DNA of 64,000 bases from Nitrincola lacisaponensis (GTDB taxonomy: Bacteria; Pseudomonadota; Gammaproteobacteria; Pseudomonadales; Balneatricaceae). Under the pieces are notes generated by a model. It was given only the letters and a program-made list of their open reading frames with translations. It was not told the origin of the DNA and searched no databases. The stretch is from positions 434,001 to 498,000 of the forward strand of contig NZ_JMSZ01000032.1 in the NCBI RefSeq assembly GCF_000691225.1, in the 5' to 3' direction. This document shows, piece after piece, positions 1 through 8,195 of the stretch (positions are counted from its first letter, which is position 1; each line of letters starts with the position of its first letter). The position numbers and the translations under genes are program-made.

Positions 1-113
1 AGGGTGTGGCGCAGATGTTGTTCCTGGGTGCTGATGAAGTCTGTGAAACCTCTTACAAGGATCGAGCGGGTAAATACCAGGGACAGACAGGTGTTGTGGT
101 ACCGAGAACCTGA
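1..113 (+). CDS. dcd: dCTP deaminase, C-terminal end (partial)
   Basis: The window opens inside this gene. Thirty-six codons, read from base 3, and the TGA at 111-113 are present. dCTP deaminase converts dCTP to dUTP in the cytosol and so feeds dTMP synthesis. The tail contains GVAQMLF, SYKDR and GKYQGQTGV and ends VPRT, which matches my memory of the C-terminus of the roughly 188-residue Dcd of Pseudomonas-type gammaproteobacteria; the E. coli enzyme ends differently. The catalytic part lies outside the window. The stop codon shares one base with the ATG at 113 of the next gene (TGATG), so the two may be translationally coupled. Confidence 0.85.
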   Translation, partial: GVAQMLFLGADEVCETSYKDRAGKYQGQTGVVVPRT

Positions 114-775
114 TGATACGCATCCGAGGATCTATGATCACTGATTTCGAACAGATACAGGCTTTTTGGAGCCAGCTTGAAAAGACCCTGGACAAGCTGC
201 TGGAGAGTCAGAGTGATAACTATTTTGATGCTGACCGATTGCTGGATGAGTACCGGGAATCACTGCAAAAAATTGATCGCAATCTGACCTTTCATTTTGA
301 AAGGGATGAAGGGGAGGGGCCGGTCGAAATGGTGTTCGGCTGTGATGGTTATCCTGAGTCTATCCATTCTGTGTTAAGTCTTGTCAGTATGGCACCTTCC
401 CTGACCGGTATTCAGTTCAAGGCGTTCAATGAGCGTTGTAATCCGGTACCGGCTCGTGTCAACCTGGGTGATGAGATCTGTCTGATTGATGAGTTCTGGT
501 GTTCATTGCGACTCATTGACGGCAAGCTGCAGCTGGCGGTTTATCTGCAAGATTTACCCGAAATTCTGGATCTCGATCCGCGTGTTGAAGCGGTGATGAT
601 TTTCATGGATGCGCTGATCGGTGAGTTTGAGTTGATGACGCGTATCTGGTCATTGGACTGGTATGAGTTGCCGGAAGACCCACTGGACTTCGGTTTATTC
701 CCGCTGGAAGAGTTGCGGGAGCGCTTTGATGCCATCAAGGAACAGGTAAAACCCCTGGGAATTACCCTTCACTGA
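113..775 (+). CDS. uncharacterised acidic cytosolic protein
   Basis: I do not recognise this family. The product is about 220 residues, acidic, with no signal peptide, membrane segment or cysteine-pair motif, so a soluble cytosolic protein is likely. The N-terminal part is predicted helical and charged; the middle has alternating hydrophobic strands (RVNLGDEICLIDEFW, KLQLAVYLQD) and the C-terminus is helical. The ATG at 113 overlaps the dcd stop. A second in-frame ATG at 134 has a GAGGA at 126-130 but only three bases of spacing, so the start is undecided and the protein could be 213 residues. A hairpin at 764-785 covers the stop codon. Confidence 0.7.
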   Translation: MIRIRGSMITDFEQIQAFWSQLEKTLDKLLESQSDNYFDADRLLDEYRESLQKIDRNLTFHFERDEGEGPVEMVFGCDGYPESIHSVLSLVSMAPSLTGIQFKAFNERCNPVPARVNLGDEICLIDEFWCSLRLIDGKLQLAVYLQDLPEILDLDPRVEAVMIFMDALIGEFELMTRIWSLDWYELPEDPLDFGLFPLEELRERFDAIKEQVKPLGITLH

Positions 776-785
776 GGTGAAGGGT
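764..785. terminator. hairpin between convergent genes
   Basis: A 9-bp perfect stem (ACCCTTCAC / GTGAAGGGT) with a TGAG loop contains the stop codon of the rightward gene. A second short hairpin, GAGGC / GCCTC, follows at about 794-808. Neither has a clear T-tract, so they may act as transcript-end stabilisers or weak terminators between this gene and the convergent outer-membrane efflux gene. Confidence 0.4.
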
Positions 786-807
786 CATCCCGCAGAGGCT
801 TCAGGCC

Positions 808-2088
808 TCAGTCAATCAGCCACTCATCCAGTGCATAGATATCATCGGGATTCAGTGTTCCGATAGTCTGTTTGAACTGGAACAGTGCATTAATGTGATC
901 CAGACGCGCATTCTCGTAAGCCAGACGTGCTTCGAACAGGTTCTGTTCCGCCTGCAGTACATCAACGACATTTCGTGTACCGACATTAAAGCCTTCTTCT
1001 GTCGCTCTCAGTGCTGTTTCACGGGAGACGATGCTCTGCTGACGTGCACGTACACTCTGTACGCTGGTTTGCAGTGTGCGCAACAGTGAACGTGTCCCTT
1101 CAGTCACTGCACGGCGAGTGTCTTCTCGCAGATGTGTTGTAGCGATCTGCTCATGCTCGGCCTGACGTTGTGAAGAGTCAATGCTGCCACCGGCATAGAG
1201 CGGCAGGTTCATGCTGAGTGCGACTGTATTATTGTCATTCCAGCCAGTGCCTGCACCGTGTATGCGGTTGTTGCGGTGGGTCAGACCCACCGAAACGGTT
1301 GGAAGATGATCACTGCGTTTGCTCTGCACGTTGCGTCTGGCCATTTCCAGTTGGGTGTCCGCAATGCGCAGTCCCAGGTTGTCCTGTAGTGCCTTTTCCA
1401 GCCAGGGCTGAGGTTCAGCAGGCTGGATACCTACAATCGGGTACTCCGGATTCAGATACGCGACCTGATTAAAAGGTTGTCCTGTCAGGCGCTCAAGCGC
1501 TTCGTAGCTGTTTTCCAGGTCACCTTCAGCATCAATTCTGACCACGACTGCCAGATCGTAAGCGGCCTGGGCTTCCTGTACGTCGGTAATCGCAATCAGG
1601 CCGACTTCAAACTGTGCATTGACCTGATCCAGACGTCTTTGCAGGGCGCGCTCCTGTGCCTGGGCATTTTCCAGCGTGCTTCTGGCACGCAATACATCCA
1701 GATATACGCTGACACTACGCAAAATCAGTTGCTGTTGAGCCTGATCGAATACGATTGATGCATTTTCTGCCATGAGTTCGGTGCGTTTGAAGTTGTAGTA
1801 GCTGGCAGCATCAAACACCGGCTGTTCCAGACTGACGCTATATCCGGTGGTGTGATCTCCACCGGAGGTGTCGCTGGTGCTGGCATTCAGACTGGCGCGA
1901 GGCAGCAGGGCGGCACGACCCTGAATCGGGGCCTCCTGGCCGGCCATGAACTCGGCTTCAGCCTGTCTTAGCTGCGGGTCGTTTTCCAGTGCCAGCCGGT
2001 AGAGATCTGCCAGTGGACCGGCACTCGCCAGCCCGGATACTGTCAGGGCTGAGCTGACCAGGGTTGGTAATAAAAGTCTTTTCAGCAT
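808..2088 (-). CDS. TolC-family outer membrane efflux protein
   Basis: This is the outer membrane channel of a tripartite RND efflux pump; it forms a trimeric beta-barrel with a long periplasmic helical tunnel. The 426-residue product starts with a signal peptide (MLKRLLLPT, hydrophobic core, ASAG cleavage region) and then shows the two tandem OEP repeats typical of TolC, with ALENDPQLRQAEAE at the head and the matching LQTSVQSVRAR / NVGTRNVVDVLQAEQNL stretch in the second half. I chose the ATG at 2088 because it begins the signal peptide and has AAGGA upstream; longer in-frame starts at 2115 and 2178 run into the RND gene. It is the last gene of the tetR-MFP-RND-OMF operon, 16 bases after the RND stop. 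Substrates cannot be read from sequence. Confidence 0.88.
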   Translation of the reverse strand: MLKRLLLPTLVSSALTVSGLASAGPLADLYRLALENDPQLRQAEAEFMAGQEAPIQGRAALLPRASLNASTSDTSGGDHTTGYSVSLEQPVFDAASYYNFKRTELMAENASIVFDQAQQQLILRSVSVYLDVLRARSTLENAQAQERALQRRLDQVNAQFEVGLIAITDVQEAQAAYDLAVVVRIDAEGDLENSYEALERLTGQPFNQVAYLNPEYPIVGIQPAEPQPWLEKALQDNLGLRIADTQLEMARRNVQSKRSDHLPTVSVGLTHRNNRIHGAGTGWNDNNTVALSMNLPLYAGGSIDSSQRQAEHEQIATTHLREDTRRAVTEGTRSLLRTLQTSVQSVRARQQSIVSRETALRATEEGFNVGTRNVVDVLQAEQNLFEARLAYENARLDHINALFQFKQTIGTLNPDDIYALDEWLID

Positions 2089-2104
2089 TTTCACAGCGCA
2101 GTCC

Positions 2105-5100
2105 TTAGTTTTCATAATTAGGCTCAATGACTTTAAATTTACGTTTACCAAAAATACTATAGATGGTGGGTATGACAAACAGTGTCAGCAAGGTTCCCAG
2201 CAACATGCCGCCAACGATGACCCAGCCGATCTGGTGGCGTGACTCGGCACCGGCACCTACGGCCATGGCCAGTGGGAGTGTTCCCAGAACTGTTGCACCC
2301 GTGGTCATCAGGATCGGACGCAGGCGCAAGGACGCGGCTTCGATGATGGCTTCTCTCAGTTCCAGGCCTTTGTCCTGTAGCTGGTTGGCAAACTCGATAA
2401 TCAGAATACCATGTTTGGTGACCAGACCCACCAGGGTAATCAGACCAATTTGACTGTAGATATTCAGGCTGCCACCTGAATAGTAGAGTGCAATGAGTCC
2501 ACCTGCCAGTGCGGGAGGCACAGCCAGCATGATGATCAACGGGTTTTTGAAGCTTTCGAACTGTGCGGCCAATACCAGGAAGATAAAGATCAGCGACAGT
2601 ACGAAGGTGACCTGCATGGTATTTGCGGACTCACGGAATTCGCGTGATTGACCGGCATAATCAAACAGGGCTTCAGGCGCTACTTCTGCCAGGGTTTGCT
2701 CCAGGAAGTCCAGAGCGTCACCCAGGCTGTAGCCGGGTGTCAGCATGGACTGGATCTTTACAGCTTTCAGTTTGTCGAAATGGTTCAGCTCACGTGGTGC
2801 GACCGTTTCTTCAACCGTAATGAAGTTACTCAGCTGAATCATTTCACCATCAGTAGAGCGCACATAGATACGTGACAGGTCGTCGCGTGTACGACGGAAG
2901 TCATCTTCAATTTGCAGGATGACATCATACTGTTCGCCGCCGCGCTTGAATCGCGTCAGCGAACGTCCTGACATGTAGGTTTCCAGGCTGCGGCCCACCT
3001 CTGCAATACTGAGTCCGGCTTCAGCAACCTTTTCACGGTTCAGCGTTAACTGCAGTTCCGGCTTGTTCAGCTTGAGATCTGTATCGACCTGCTGGAAGTT
3101 GGGGTTCTCGGCAATGCGCGACAGCATCTGATCCGTGATCTCTTTCAGATCTTCATAATCTCCGGTTGTCTTGATGACGAACTCAACCGGACGGGAGATG
3201 AAGCTTTGACCGAGAGAGGGCAGGTTGATGGCAAAGGACATGTTGCCGGGTACGCCACCATACAGCTGGCCTGTCAACTCAGCAGCGATTTCCTGCTGTG
3301 AACGACTGCGGTTTTCCCAGTCTTCCAGGCGTACGAACGTCAGTGAGTTGGTTTCGCTGGGGAAGCCGGTAATGGCAAAGTGATGGGTACGCTCAGGCAC
3401 TCCACTAATGATGGCTTCTACCTGTTTGGCGTAACGGTTGACGTACTCTACGGATGAGCCATCCGGGTTTACCGAGAAGGTCATAATGGTGCTGCGGTCT
3501 TCGATAGGCGCCAGCTCCTGTGGCAACAGGGTGTAGAAGTACGCTGCACCACCGAGACTGGCGGCCATCAACAGCAGAGCAAATACGCGTGCATTGAGCG
3601 TTTTTTCCAGTAGCCAGTGATACCCATTACTCAGACCAACCAGCCAGCCTTCAATCAGGTTGAAAATGGCACTGTGCTTCTTTTCGTGATGCAGCAGTCG
3701 TGAACAGAGCATGGGTGACAGTGTCAGTGCGATAAACGTGGACACGACAACAGCACCGGCCAGTGTCAGTGCAAACTCGGTAAACAGGCGACCTGTCTGA
3801 CCACCGGCAAAACTCACCGGGACAAACACTGCGACCAGTGTTGCGGTGGTGGCGACAATCGCAAAGCCAATTTCACGACTGCCTTTAAAGGCGGCCTGTA
3901 TTGGATGCAAGCCTTCTTCAACGTGTCGGAAAATATTTTCCAGCATGACGATGGCATCATCCACCACCAATCCGATTGCCAGCACCAGTGCCAGCAGTGT
4001 CAGGGTGTTGATGGAGAAGTTCATCAAGTACATCATCGCAAAGGCACCGATCAATGACAGTGGTATTGTCACAACCGGTATCAGGGTGGCGCGAGGGTTT
4101 CTGAGGAAAAAGAAAATAACCAGTACCACCAGAGCGCCGGCGATCATCAGGGTTTGATAAACGGATTCAATGGAGCGCTCGATAAAGATTGAAGAGTCGT
4201 AAGCGACTTGAATCTTCATGCCTTCCGGCAGGGTCGGCTCAATAGTGGCCAGCATTTCCCTGACACCTGCAGACACATCCAGCGGGTTGGCTGTGGATTG
4301 ACGCACAACCCCCAGGCCCTGGGCATTGACGCCATTGAAGCGGGCATAGTTGCGTGAAGCTTCAGGGGCAATTTCGACACGGGCAACATCCGAGACGCGA
4401 ACCAGATAGTCGCCATCCTGACGAATGATAACCTGTTCGAATTCTTCGGCTTCATTCAGATCGGTTTGCGCCAGAATGGTGAATTCCCGGTCAACACTTT
4501 CAATGCGGCCTGCGGGCAGCTCAATATTCTGGGCGCGCAGGGCGGCTTCAATATCCTGAGGGATGACCTGGTAGGCGGCCATTTTTTCAGGGTCGAGCCA
4601 CAGGCGCATGGCATAGCGGCGCTCGCCACCCATACGTACGCTGGCAACACCTGTTACGGTTTGGAGCGGATCACGTACACGGCGCTGAGCGAAGTCGGTG
4701 ACTTCCATGGGATTATGCACATCGGAGGAGAGTGCAATCCACATGATGGGCTGAGCATCGGCTTCGGACTTGGCGACAATCGGCTCATCAATATCATCCG
4801 GGAGCTGCCCACGTACACGACTGACGCGGTCACGTACATCGTTGGCCGCTGCATCCGGATCACGGTCCAGGCGGAAGTTGATGGTGATCTGGCTACGCTC
4901 TGAACGGCTGATCGAACTCATGAAGTCGATACCTTCAATCCCTGAGAGCGAGTCCTCAATGATTTTGGTAACCTGGGATTCAATAATCGACGCGCTGGCA
5001 CCTGCATAGATGGTATCCACGGTAACAACCGGGGTGTCGGTGCGAGGGTACTCTCGTACCGTCAGACGGTCGTAGGAAATGAGGCCGACCAGCAGTACCA

Positions 5101-5158
5101 GCAGGCTGATAACGGTCGCGAGAACGGGCCGTTTTATGCTGATGTCAGAAAGTATCAT
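2105..5158 (-). CDS. RND multidrug efflux permease (HAE1 family)
   Basis: This is an inner membrane proton-driven exporter, trimeric, that passes substrates to the outer channel. At 1017 residues it has the usual length. It begins with the family signature MILSDISIKRPVLA and TM1. It has two large periplasmic loops after TM1 and TM7, and the paired acidic residues of TM4 (GLVVDDAIVMLENI, near residue 400) that carry protons. The C-terminal half has the GLVTKHGILIIEFANQ stretch, where the lysine corresponds to the conserved relay lysine. It resembles the MexI/VexF branch, from general family knowledge. The ATG overlaps the stop of the adaptor gene by four bases (ATGA), indicating tight coupling. 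Confidence 0.93.
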   Translation of the reverse strand: MILSDISIKRPVLATVISLLVLLVGLISYDRLTVREYPRTDTPVVTVDTIYAGASASIIESQVTKIIEDSLSGIEGIDFMSSISRSERSQITINFRLDRDPDAAANDVRDRVSRVRGQLPDDIDEPIVAKSEADAQPIMWIALSSDVHNPMEVTDFAQRRVRDPLQTVTGVASVRMGGERRYAMRLWLDPEKMAAYQVIPQDIEAALRAQNIELPAGRIESVDREFTILAQTDLNEAEEFEQVIIRQDGDYLVRVSDVARVEIAPEASRNYARFNGVNAQGLGVVRQSTANPLDVSAGVREMLATIEPTLPEGMKIQVAYDSSIFIERSIESVYQTLMIAGALVVLVIFFFLRNPRATLIPVVTIPLSLIGAFAMMYLMNFSINTLTLLALVLAIGLVVDDAIVMLENIFRHVEEGLHPIQAAFKGSREIGFAIVATTATLVAVFVPVSFAGGQTGRLFTEFALTLAGAVVVSTFIALTLSPMLCSRLLHHEKKHSAIFNLIEGWLVGLSNGYHWLLEKTLNARVFALLLMAASLGGAAYFYTLLPQELAPIEDRSTIMTFSVNPDGSSVEYVNRYAKQVEAIISGVPERTHHFAITGFPSETNSLTFVRLEDWENRSRSQQEIAAELTGQLYGGVPGNMSFAINLPSLGQSFISRPVEFVIKTTGDYEDLKEITDQMLSRIAENPNFQQVDTDLKLNKPELQLTLNREKVAEAGLSIAEVGRSLETYMSGRSLTRFKRGGEQYDVILQIEDDFRRTRDDLSRIYVRSTDGEMIQLSNFITVEETVAPRELNHFDKLKAVKIQSMLTPGYSLGDALDFLEQTLAEVAPEALFDYAGQSREFRESANTMQVTFVLSLIFIFLVLAAQFESFKNPLIIMLAVPPALAGGLIALYYSGGSLNIYSQIGLITLVGLVTKHGILIIEFANQLQDKGLELREAIIEAASLRLRPILMTTGATVLGTLPLAMAVGAGAESRHQIGWVIVGGMLLGTLLTLFVIPTIYSIFGKRKFKVIEPNYEN

Positions 5159-6213
5159 GCATCGGATCCTTGATTGTCAGTCTGCGGGAAGATAGGTGTG
5201 ACGGGCATGCCCGGGCGCAGTTTGATCTGTCCGGCGGTGACGATGATATCGCCAGCTTCAAGACCGCTGAGAATCTGTACTTCACCAATACGGCGACTGC
5301 CAATCGTCACGGGGACCAGGCTGACCTGATTTTCGTCATTCAGGCGCATGATGAAAAATTCATTATTTTCCGGGATGATGGCGCTTTCTGGCACCATCAT
5401 GGCTTGAGGGTCCTGACCGGTGATAATGATGATGCGCGCAAACAAGCCAGGACGCAGCAGTCCTTCATCATTGGGTACACGGGCACGAATGCTCAGGTTA
5501 TGACTGCCGCTGCGAGACGAGGGTGAAATGGCATAGATCTCGCCCTGGAACGTTTGGTCAGGCAGTGCATCGACCTTGATTTCAATGCGCTGACCAACCT
5601 GAATCTGACTCAGGTTACGCTCAGGCAGAGTGAAATCCAGTTTCATTTCGTGGCTGTCTACGACCTCAACCAGATCCTGTCCGGCTGAAACAAAGTCACC
5701 CGGGCTGACGTGGCGCAGACCAACCATGGCATCAAAGGGTGCCCGAATGGTGGTTTTAGCCAGTTGGGTGCGTGCCAGCTCAACCTGCGCCTCATTGACG
5801 CGAAGTTGTGCCAGACGTGTATCACGATCCGTCTGTGAGCCTACGCGTCGCTCCAGCAGGTCAGCGGCGCGCTGGTATTCAACTCGACTGAGGTTCGCCT
5901 GAGCTTGAGCCTGGGCCAGTTCAGCTTCATAGGAAGCGCTATCCAGCTGAATCAGCGGCTGATCTGCGCTGACGGCTTCGCCTTCACGAAACAGAATGGC
6001 AGAGATGCGGCCACTGACCTCTGGACGCAGAATGACGGACTCATTGGCACGCAATGTACCAACTGCGTTGAGTACCTGGTCCAGTGCTGTGGTATCCACC
6101 TGGTGTACCTCGGCGGGAAGCCCCTGAGACTGTTGAGCTATGACGGGAAGCGTTACGAAAGCCAGCCCCAGACTGAGCACAGATGATGATAATGCGGTAC
6201 GAAAATGTTTCAT
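5155..6213 (-). CDS. RND efflux periplasmic adaptor (membrane fusion protein)
   Basis: This adaptor bridges the RND permease and the TolC-type channel. The 352 residues comprise a signal peptide (residues 1-26, ending VIAQ), a barrel-sandwich half-motif (LRANESVILRPEVSGRI), a helical hairpin at about 100-150 (LAQAQAQANLSRVEYQR to VNEAQVELARTQL), the second lipoyl half (TTIRAPFDAMVGL), and beta-barrel and membrane-proximal domains. There is no lipobox cysteine, so unlike AcrA it is probably anchored by an uncleaved N-terminus or is free. Both ends overlap neighbours by four bases: its ATG with the tetR stop and its TGA with the RND start. Confidence 0.92.
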   Translation of the reverse strand: MKHFRTALSSSVLSLGLAFVTLPVIAQQSQGLPAEVHQVDTTALDQVLNAVGTLRANESVILRPEVSGRISAILFREGEAVSADQPLIQLDSASYEAELAQAQAQANLSRVEYQRAADLLERRVGSQTDRDTRLAQLRVNEAQVELARTQLAKTTIRAPFDAMVGLRHVSPGDFVSAGQDLVEVVDSHEMKLDFTLPERNLSQIQVGQRIEIKVDALPDQTFQGEIYAISPSSRSGSHNLSIRARVPNDEGLLRPGLFARIIIITGQDPQAMMVPESAIIPENNEFFIMRLNDENQVSLVPVTIGSRRIGEVQILSGLEAGDIIVTAGQIKLRPGMPVTPIFPQTDNQGSDA

Positions 6214-6854
6214 GCGAGCTGTTCCTTGTTGAAGTCGCGATCAGATTCCCGGGGGGCGGCCGAGGGTAAAATGTGCTCCCATAGCAATGCCAGTGTCTGG
6301 CGAAGTGGAGCGCGTGAGTCTTCTACTTTCATGCGTAACAGAGCACCTTGCCAGCAATCCCAGACCAGTTGGGCCAGTACTTCAGGTTTCAGGTCTGTGC
6401 GTACGCTGCCTTCTTGCTGGCAGATCATGAAGTCTTCAGCCATCAATCCCAGTACACGTGATGTTGCACGACTGATCGCCTGGCGTAATGCCGGTGACGC
6501 GTTGCCGATTTCACCTGACAGGTTGGCAATCAGACAGCCTACATTCTCGCGGCAGCTGTCGAGTTCTTCAACCATGTGGTCCAGAGCTTTGCGTATCTTT
6601 ACAAAGTGATTCCCTTCAAGCAGGGCAAACTCCTGATTCCATCGATCAATTTCCAAGGCTTGATAAAACTCAATTACTTCAACGGCATATTCTTCTTTGC
6701 TGTTGAAAAAGTTGTAAAACGAGCCTTTGGAAACCTGGCAGGCCTGCAGAATGGTGGTCAAGCCTGTGCCGTGGTAGCCGTGTTGATGGAACAGCTCAAT
6801 GCCTTTTTCCAGCAGTTTTTCGCGGCTGTGCGTTGGGGGTCTGCCTTTCGTCAT
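6210..6854 (-). CDS. TetR-family repressor of the efflux operon
   Basis: This is a DNA-binding repressor of 214 residues with an N-terminal helix-turn-helix (residues about 10-56, KLLEKGIELF, TTILQACQVSKGSFYNFF) and a C-terminal ligand pocket with three cysteines. It is the first gene of its own target operon and overlaps the adaptor gene by ATGA. Only 35 bases upstream of its ATG lies a strong promoter containing a 14-bp perfect palindrome, which makes autorepression the most economical reading. The inducer is unknown. The start lacks an obvious ribosome binding site, but the THSREKLLEKG start of the HTH domain fits this ATG and no other. Confidence 0.92.
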   Translation of the reverse strand: MTKGRPPTHSREKLLEKGIELFHQHGYHGTGLTTILQACQVSKGSFYNFFNSKEEYAVEVIEFYQALEIDRWNQEFALLEGNHFVKIRKALDHMVEELDSCRENVGCLIANLSGEIGNASPALRQAISRATSRVLGLMAEDFMICQQEGSVRTDLKPEVLAQLVWDCWQGALLRMKVEDSRAPLRQTLALLWEHILPSAAPRESDRDFNKEQLA

Positions 6855-6889
6855 GTTTTTTAAACCAAGTGTTCTAGAAGGTGTTAGCT

Positions 6890-6918
6890 ATAATACCTAT
6901 ACTGACCGGTCAGTACAA
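6890..6918 (-). promoter_or_regulatory. promoter with TetR operator palindrome
   Basis: Reading leftward, a TTGTAC -35 box (6918-6913) and a TATTAT -10 box (6895-6890) are separated by 17 bases. The perfect palindrome ACTGACCGGTCAGT fills 6901-6914, that is, the spacer and the edge of the -35 box. A repressor bound here would block RNA polymerase directly. It serves the tetR-MFP-RND-OMF operon. Confidence 0.8.
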
Positions 6919-6957
6919 TATTGGCTCGTAAAAAAATGATGCACTGCGGTAGAGCGG

Positions 6958-8148
6958 TTATTTGGCGCTTTTCAGGGCCTTGAGGCGTTGATCGATGGTC
7001 AGCATCAGTTCTTCACCGCTACCTTTTACTTCTGAGAGGGTTGCTGTGGCCAGGTTGAGGCCGAATTCGGGCATTTTTTCCCGAATCTGGGCGCTGATAC
7101 GATTGAGTCGTTTAGTGACTGGAGGCGGGGTATGGGTAATCGGCATAAGTAACAGGAATTCATCGCCACCGAGTCTGAAGACCTGGTCACGGCGACGGCA
7201 CATATTCAACAAATCATCTGCAAAGCGGTGAATCAGCCGGTCTCCCGCTGGTTTTCCGTATTGGTCATTAATATGTGTCAGTCCATCGATATCGACCAGT
7301 GCAACCAGAAAATCCTGTCCGGTTTGCTGGTGTGTTGAGACTGCATGGATCAGCGCCAGGTCAAAGGTTTTTGGTCCAGGCAGGCCAGTGAGTTGATCCA
7401 GTGGCTCATTGGAAGGTTCATAATCCTTGTTGGCAGCCTGGGCATGGCTCATCAGCCAGGCGCTCAGCGTGTCTGCTGCCAGTCCCAGTAGCCACTCGGC
7501 CAGATCAATATCGACATGTTCCGGAGGGTTCCAGATACATAGATGACCTACACCCTGTTGCTCGGGCAGATCCAGGCGTTGTCCTATCCACAGGGCCGAA
7601 GGCGTCTCCTGGATCAACTCATCCAGTGGAAACTCGCGTGCCAGGCCTTTCTGCTGGTCTTTTGGCGACTCGCCTTCATAGAAGGCCTGCGCGGCATTAC
7701 CGGTCAGCGGCAGGGTGGTGGGTGACAGCAGTTGGCCGTCTTGCCAATGTCCCAGCACCTCAAGCGTTCGGTTGCTCTTTCGTTTGGCTGCCAGGCAGTT
7801 TTTCCAGCCTAGCAGTGGGCCCAGTACAGCGGCAGTGTTCTGGTAGGGGTCGCCACCCATCTGCAGTGCTGGTAGTAATTTCAGCAACAGAGTGCGCTGC
7901 AGGCGATTGCGATCCACGATGTAGCCCAGAATCGCTGTATGTTCTTCAACCTGGAGCCGTTGAAAACGGTAACCTTCCAGTTCCAACCAGTCTTCGGACT
8001 GATTTTGAGCCCAGGTCAGTACTGAGCGACGCAGTGATTCGGGTAGCTCACGAAAGCGTGCATTCGACCATTCATGTACCTGATCATTAATCAGTAGCAT
8101 GGGTGCTTCTGCCGCATCAAACAGGGCCGGAATGATCTTGGTTTTCAT
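6958..8148 (-). CDS. diguanylate cyclase with PAS/GAF-like sensor
   Basis: This makes the second messenger c-di-GMP from two GTP. The 396 residues contain an N-terminal PAS-like fold (PMLLINDQVHEW, about 15-90), a degenerate GAF-like middle (about 95-235), and a GGDEF domain at about 255-396 with the intact active-site loop FRLGGDEFLLL. RRRD just before it satisfies the RxxD inhibitory site, so product feedback is likely. There is no signal peptide or membrane span, so it acts in the cytosol. It sits upstream of the efflux operon on the same strand but that operon has its own promoter. The sensed signal is unknown. Confidence 0.85.
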   Translation of the reverse strand: MKTKIIPALFDAAEAPMLLINDQVHEWSNARFRELPESLRRSVLTWAQNQSEDWLELEGYRFQRLQVEEHTAILGYIVDRNRLQRTLLLKLLPALQMGGDPYQNTAAVLGPLLGWKNCLAAKRKSNRTLEVLGHWQDGQLLSPTTLPLTGNAAQAFYEGESPKDQQKGLAREFPLDELIQETPSALWIGQRLDLPEQQGVGHLCIWNPPEHVDIDLAEWLLGLAADTLSAWLMSHAQAANKDYEPSNEPLDQLTGLPGPKTFDLALIHAVSTHQQTGQDFLVALVDIDGLTHINDQYGKPAGDRLIHRFADDLLNMCRRRDQVFRLGGDEFLLLMPITHTPPPVTKRLNRISAQIREKMPEFGLNLATATLSEVKGSGEELMLTIDQRLKALKSAK

Positions 8149-8161
8149 CGTCAGTTACCCG

Positions 8162-8189
8162 AAACATAAAACGGGCGCAAAGCGCCCGT
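8162..8189 (-). terminator. Rho-independent terminator of aspC
   Basis: An 8-bp GC-rich perfect stem (ACGGGCGC / GCGCCCGT, loop AAA in + orientation) at 8171-8189 is followed, reading leftward, by TTTTATGTTTC. It lies directly after the aspartate aminotransferase stop and before the cyclase ATG. Confidence 0.75.
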
Positions 8190-8195
8190 AAAGGA

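Noticed and set aside
7401-8090. 229-codon open frame opposite the diguanylate cyclase gene
   Set aside because: Low-complexity antisense reading with no family resemblance; the opposite strand has a clear GGDEF protein.
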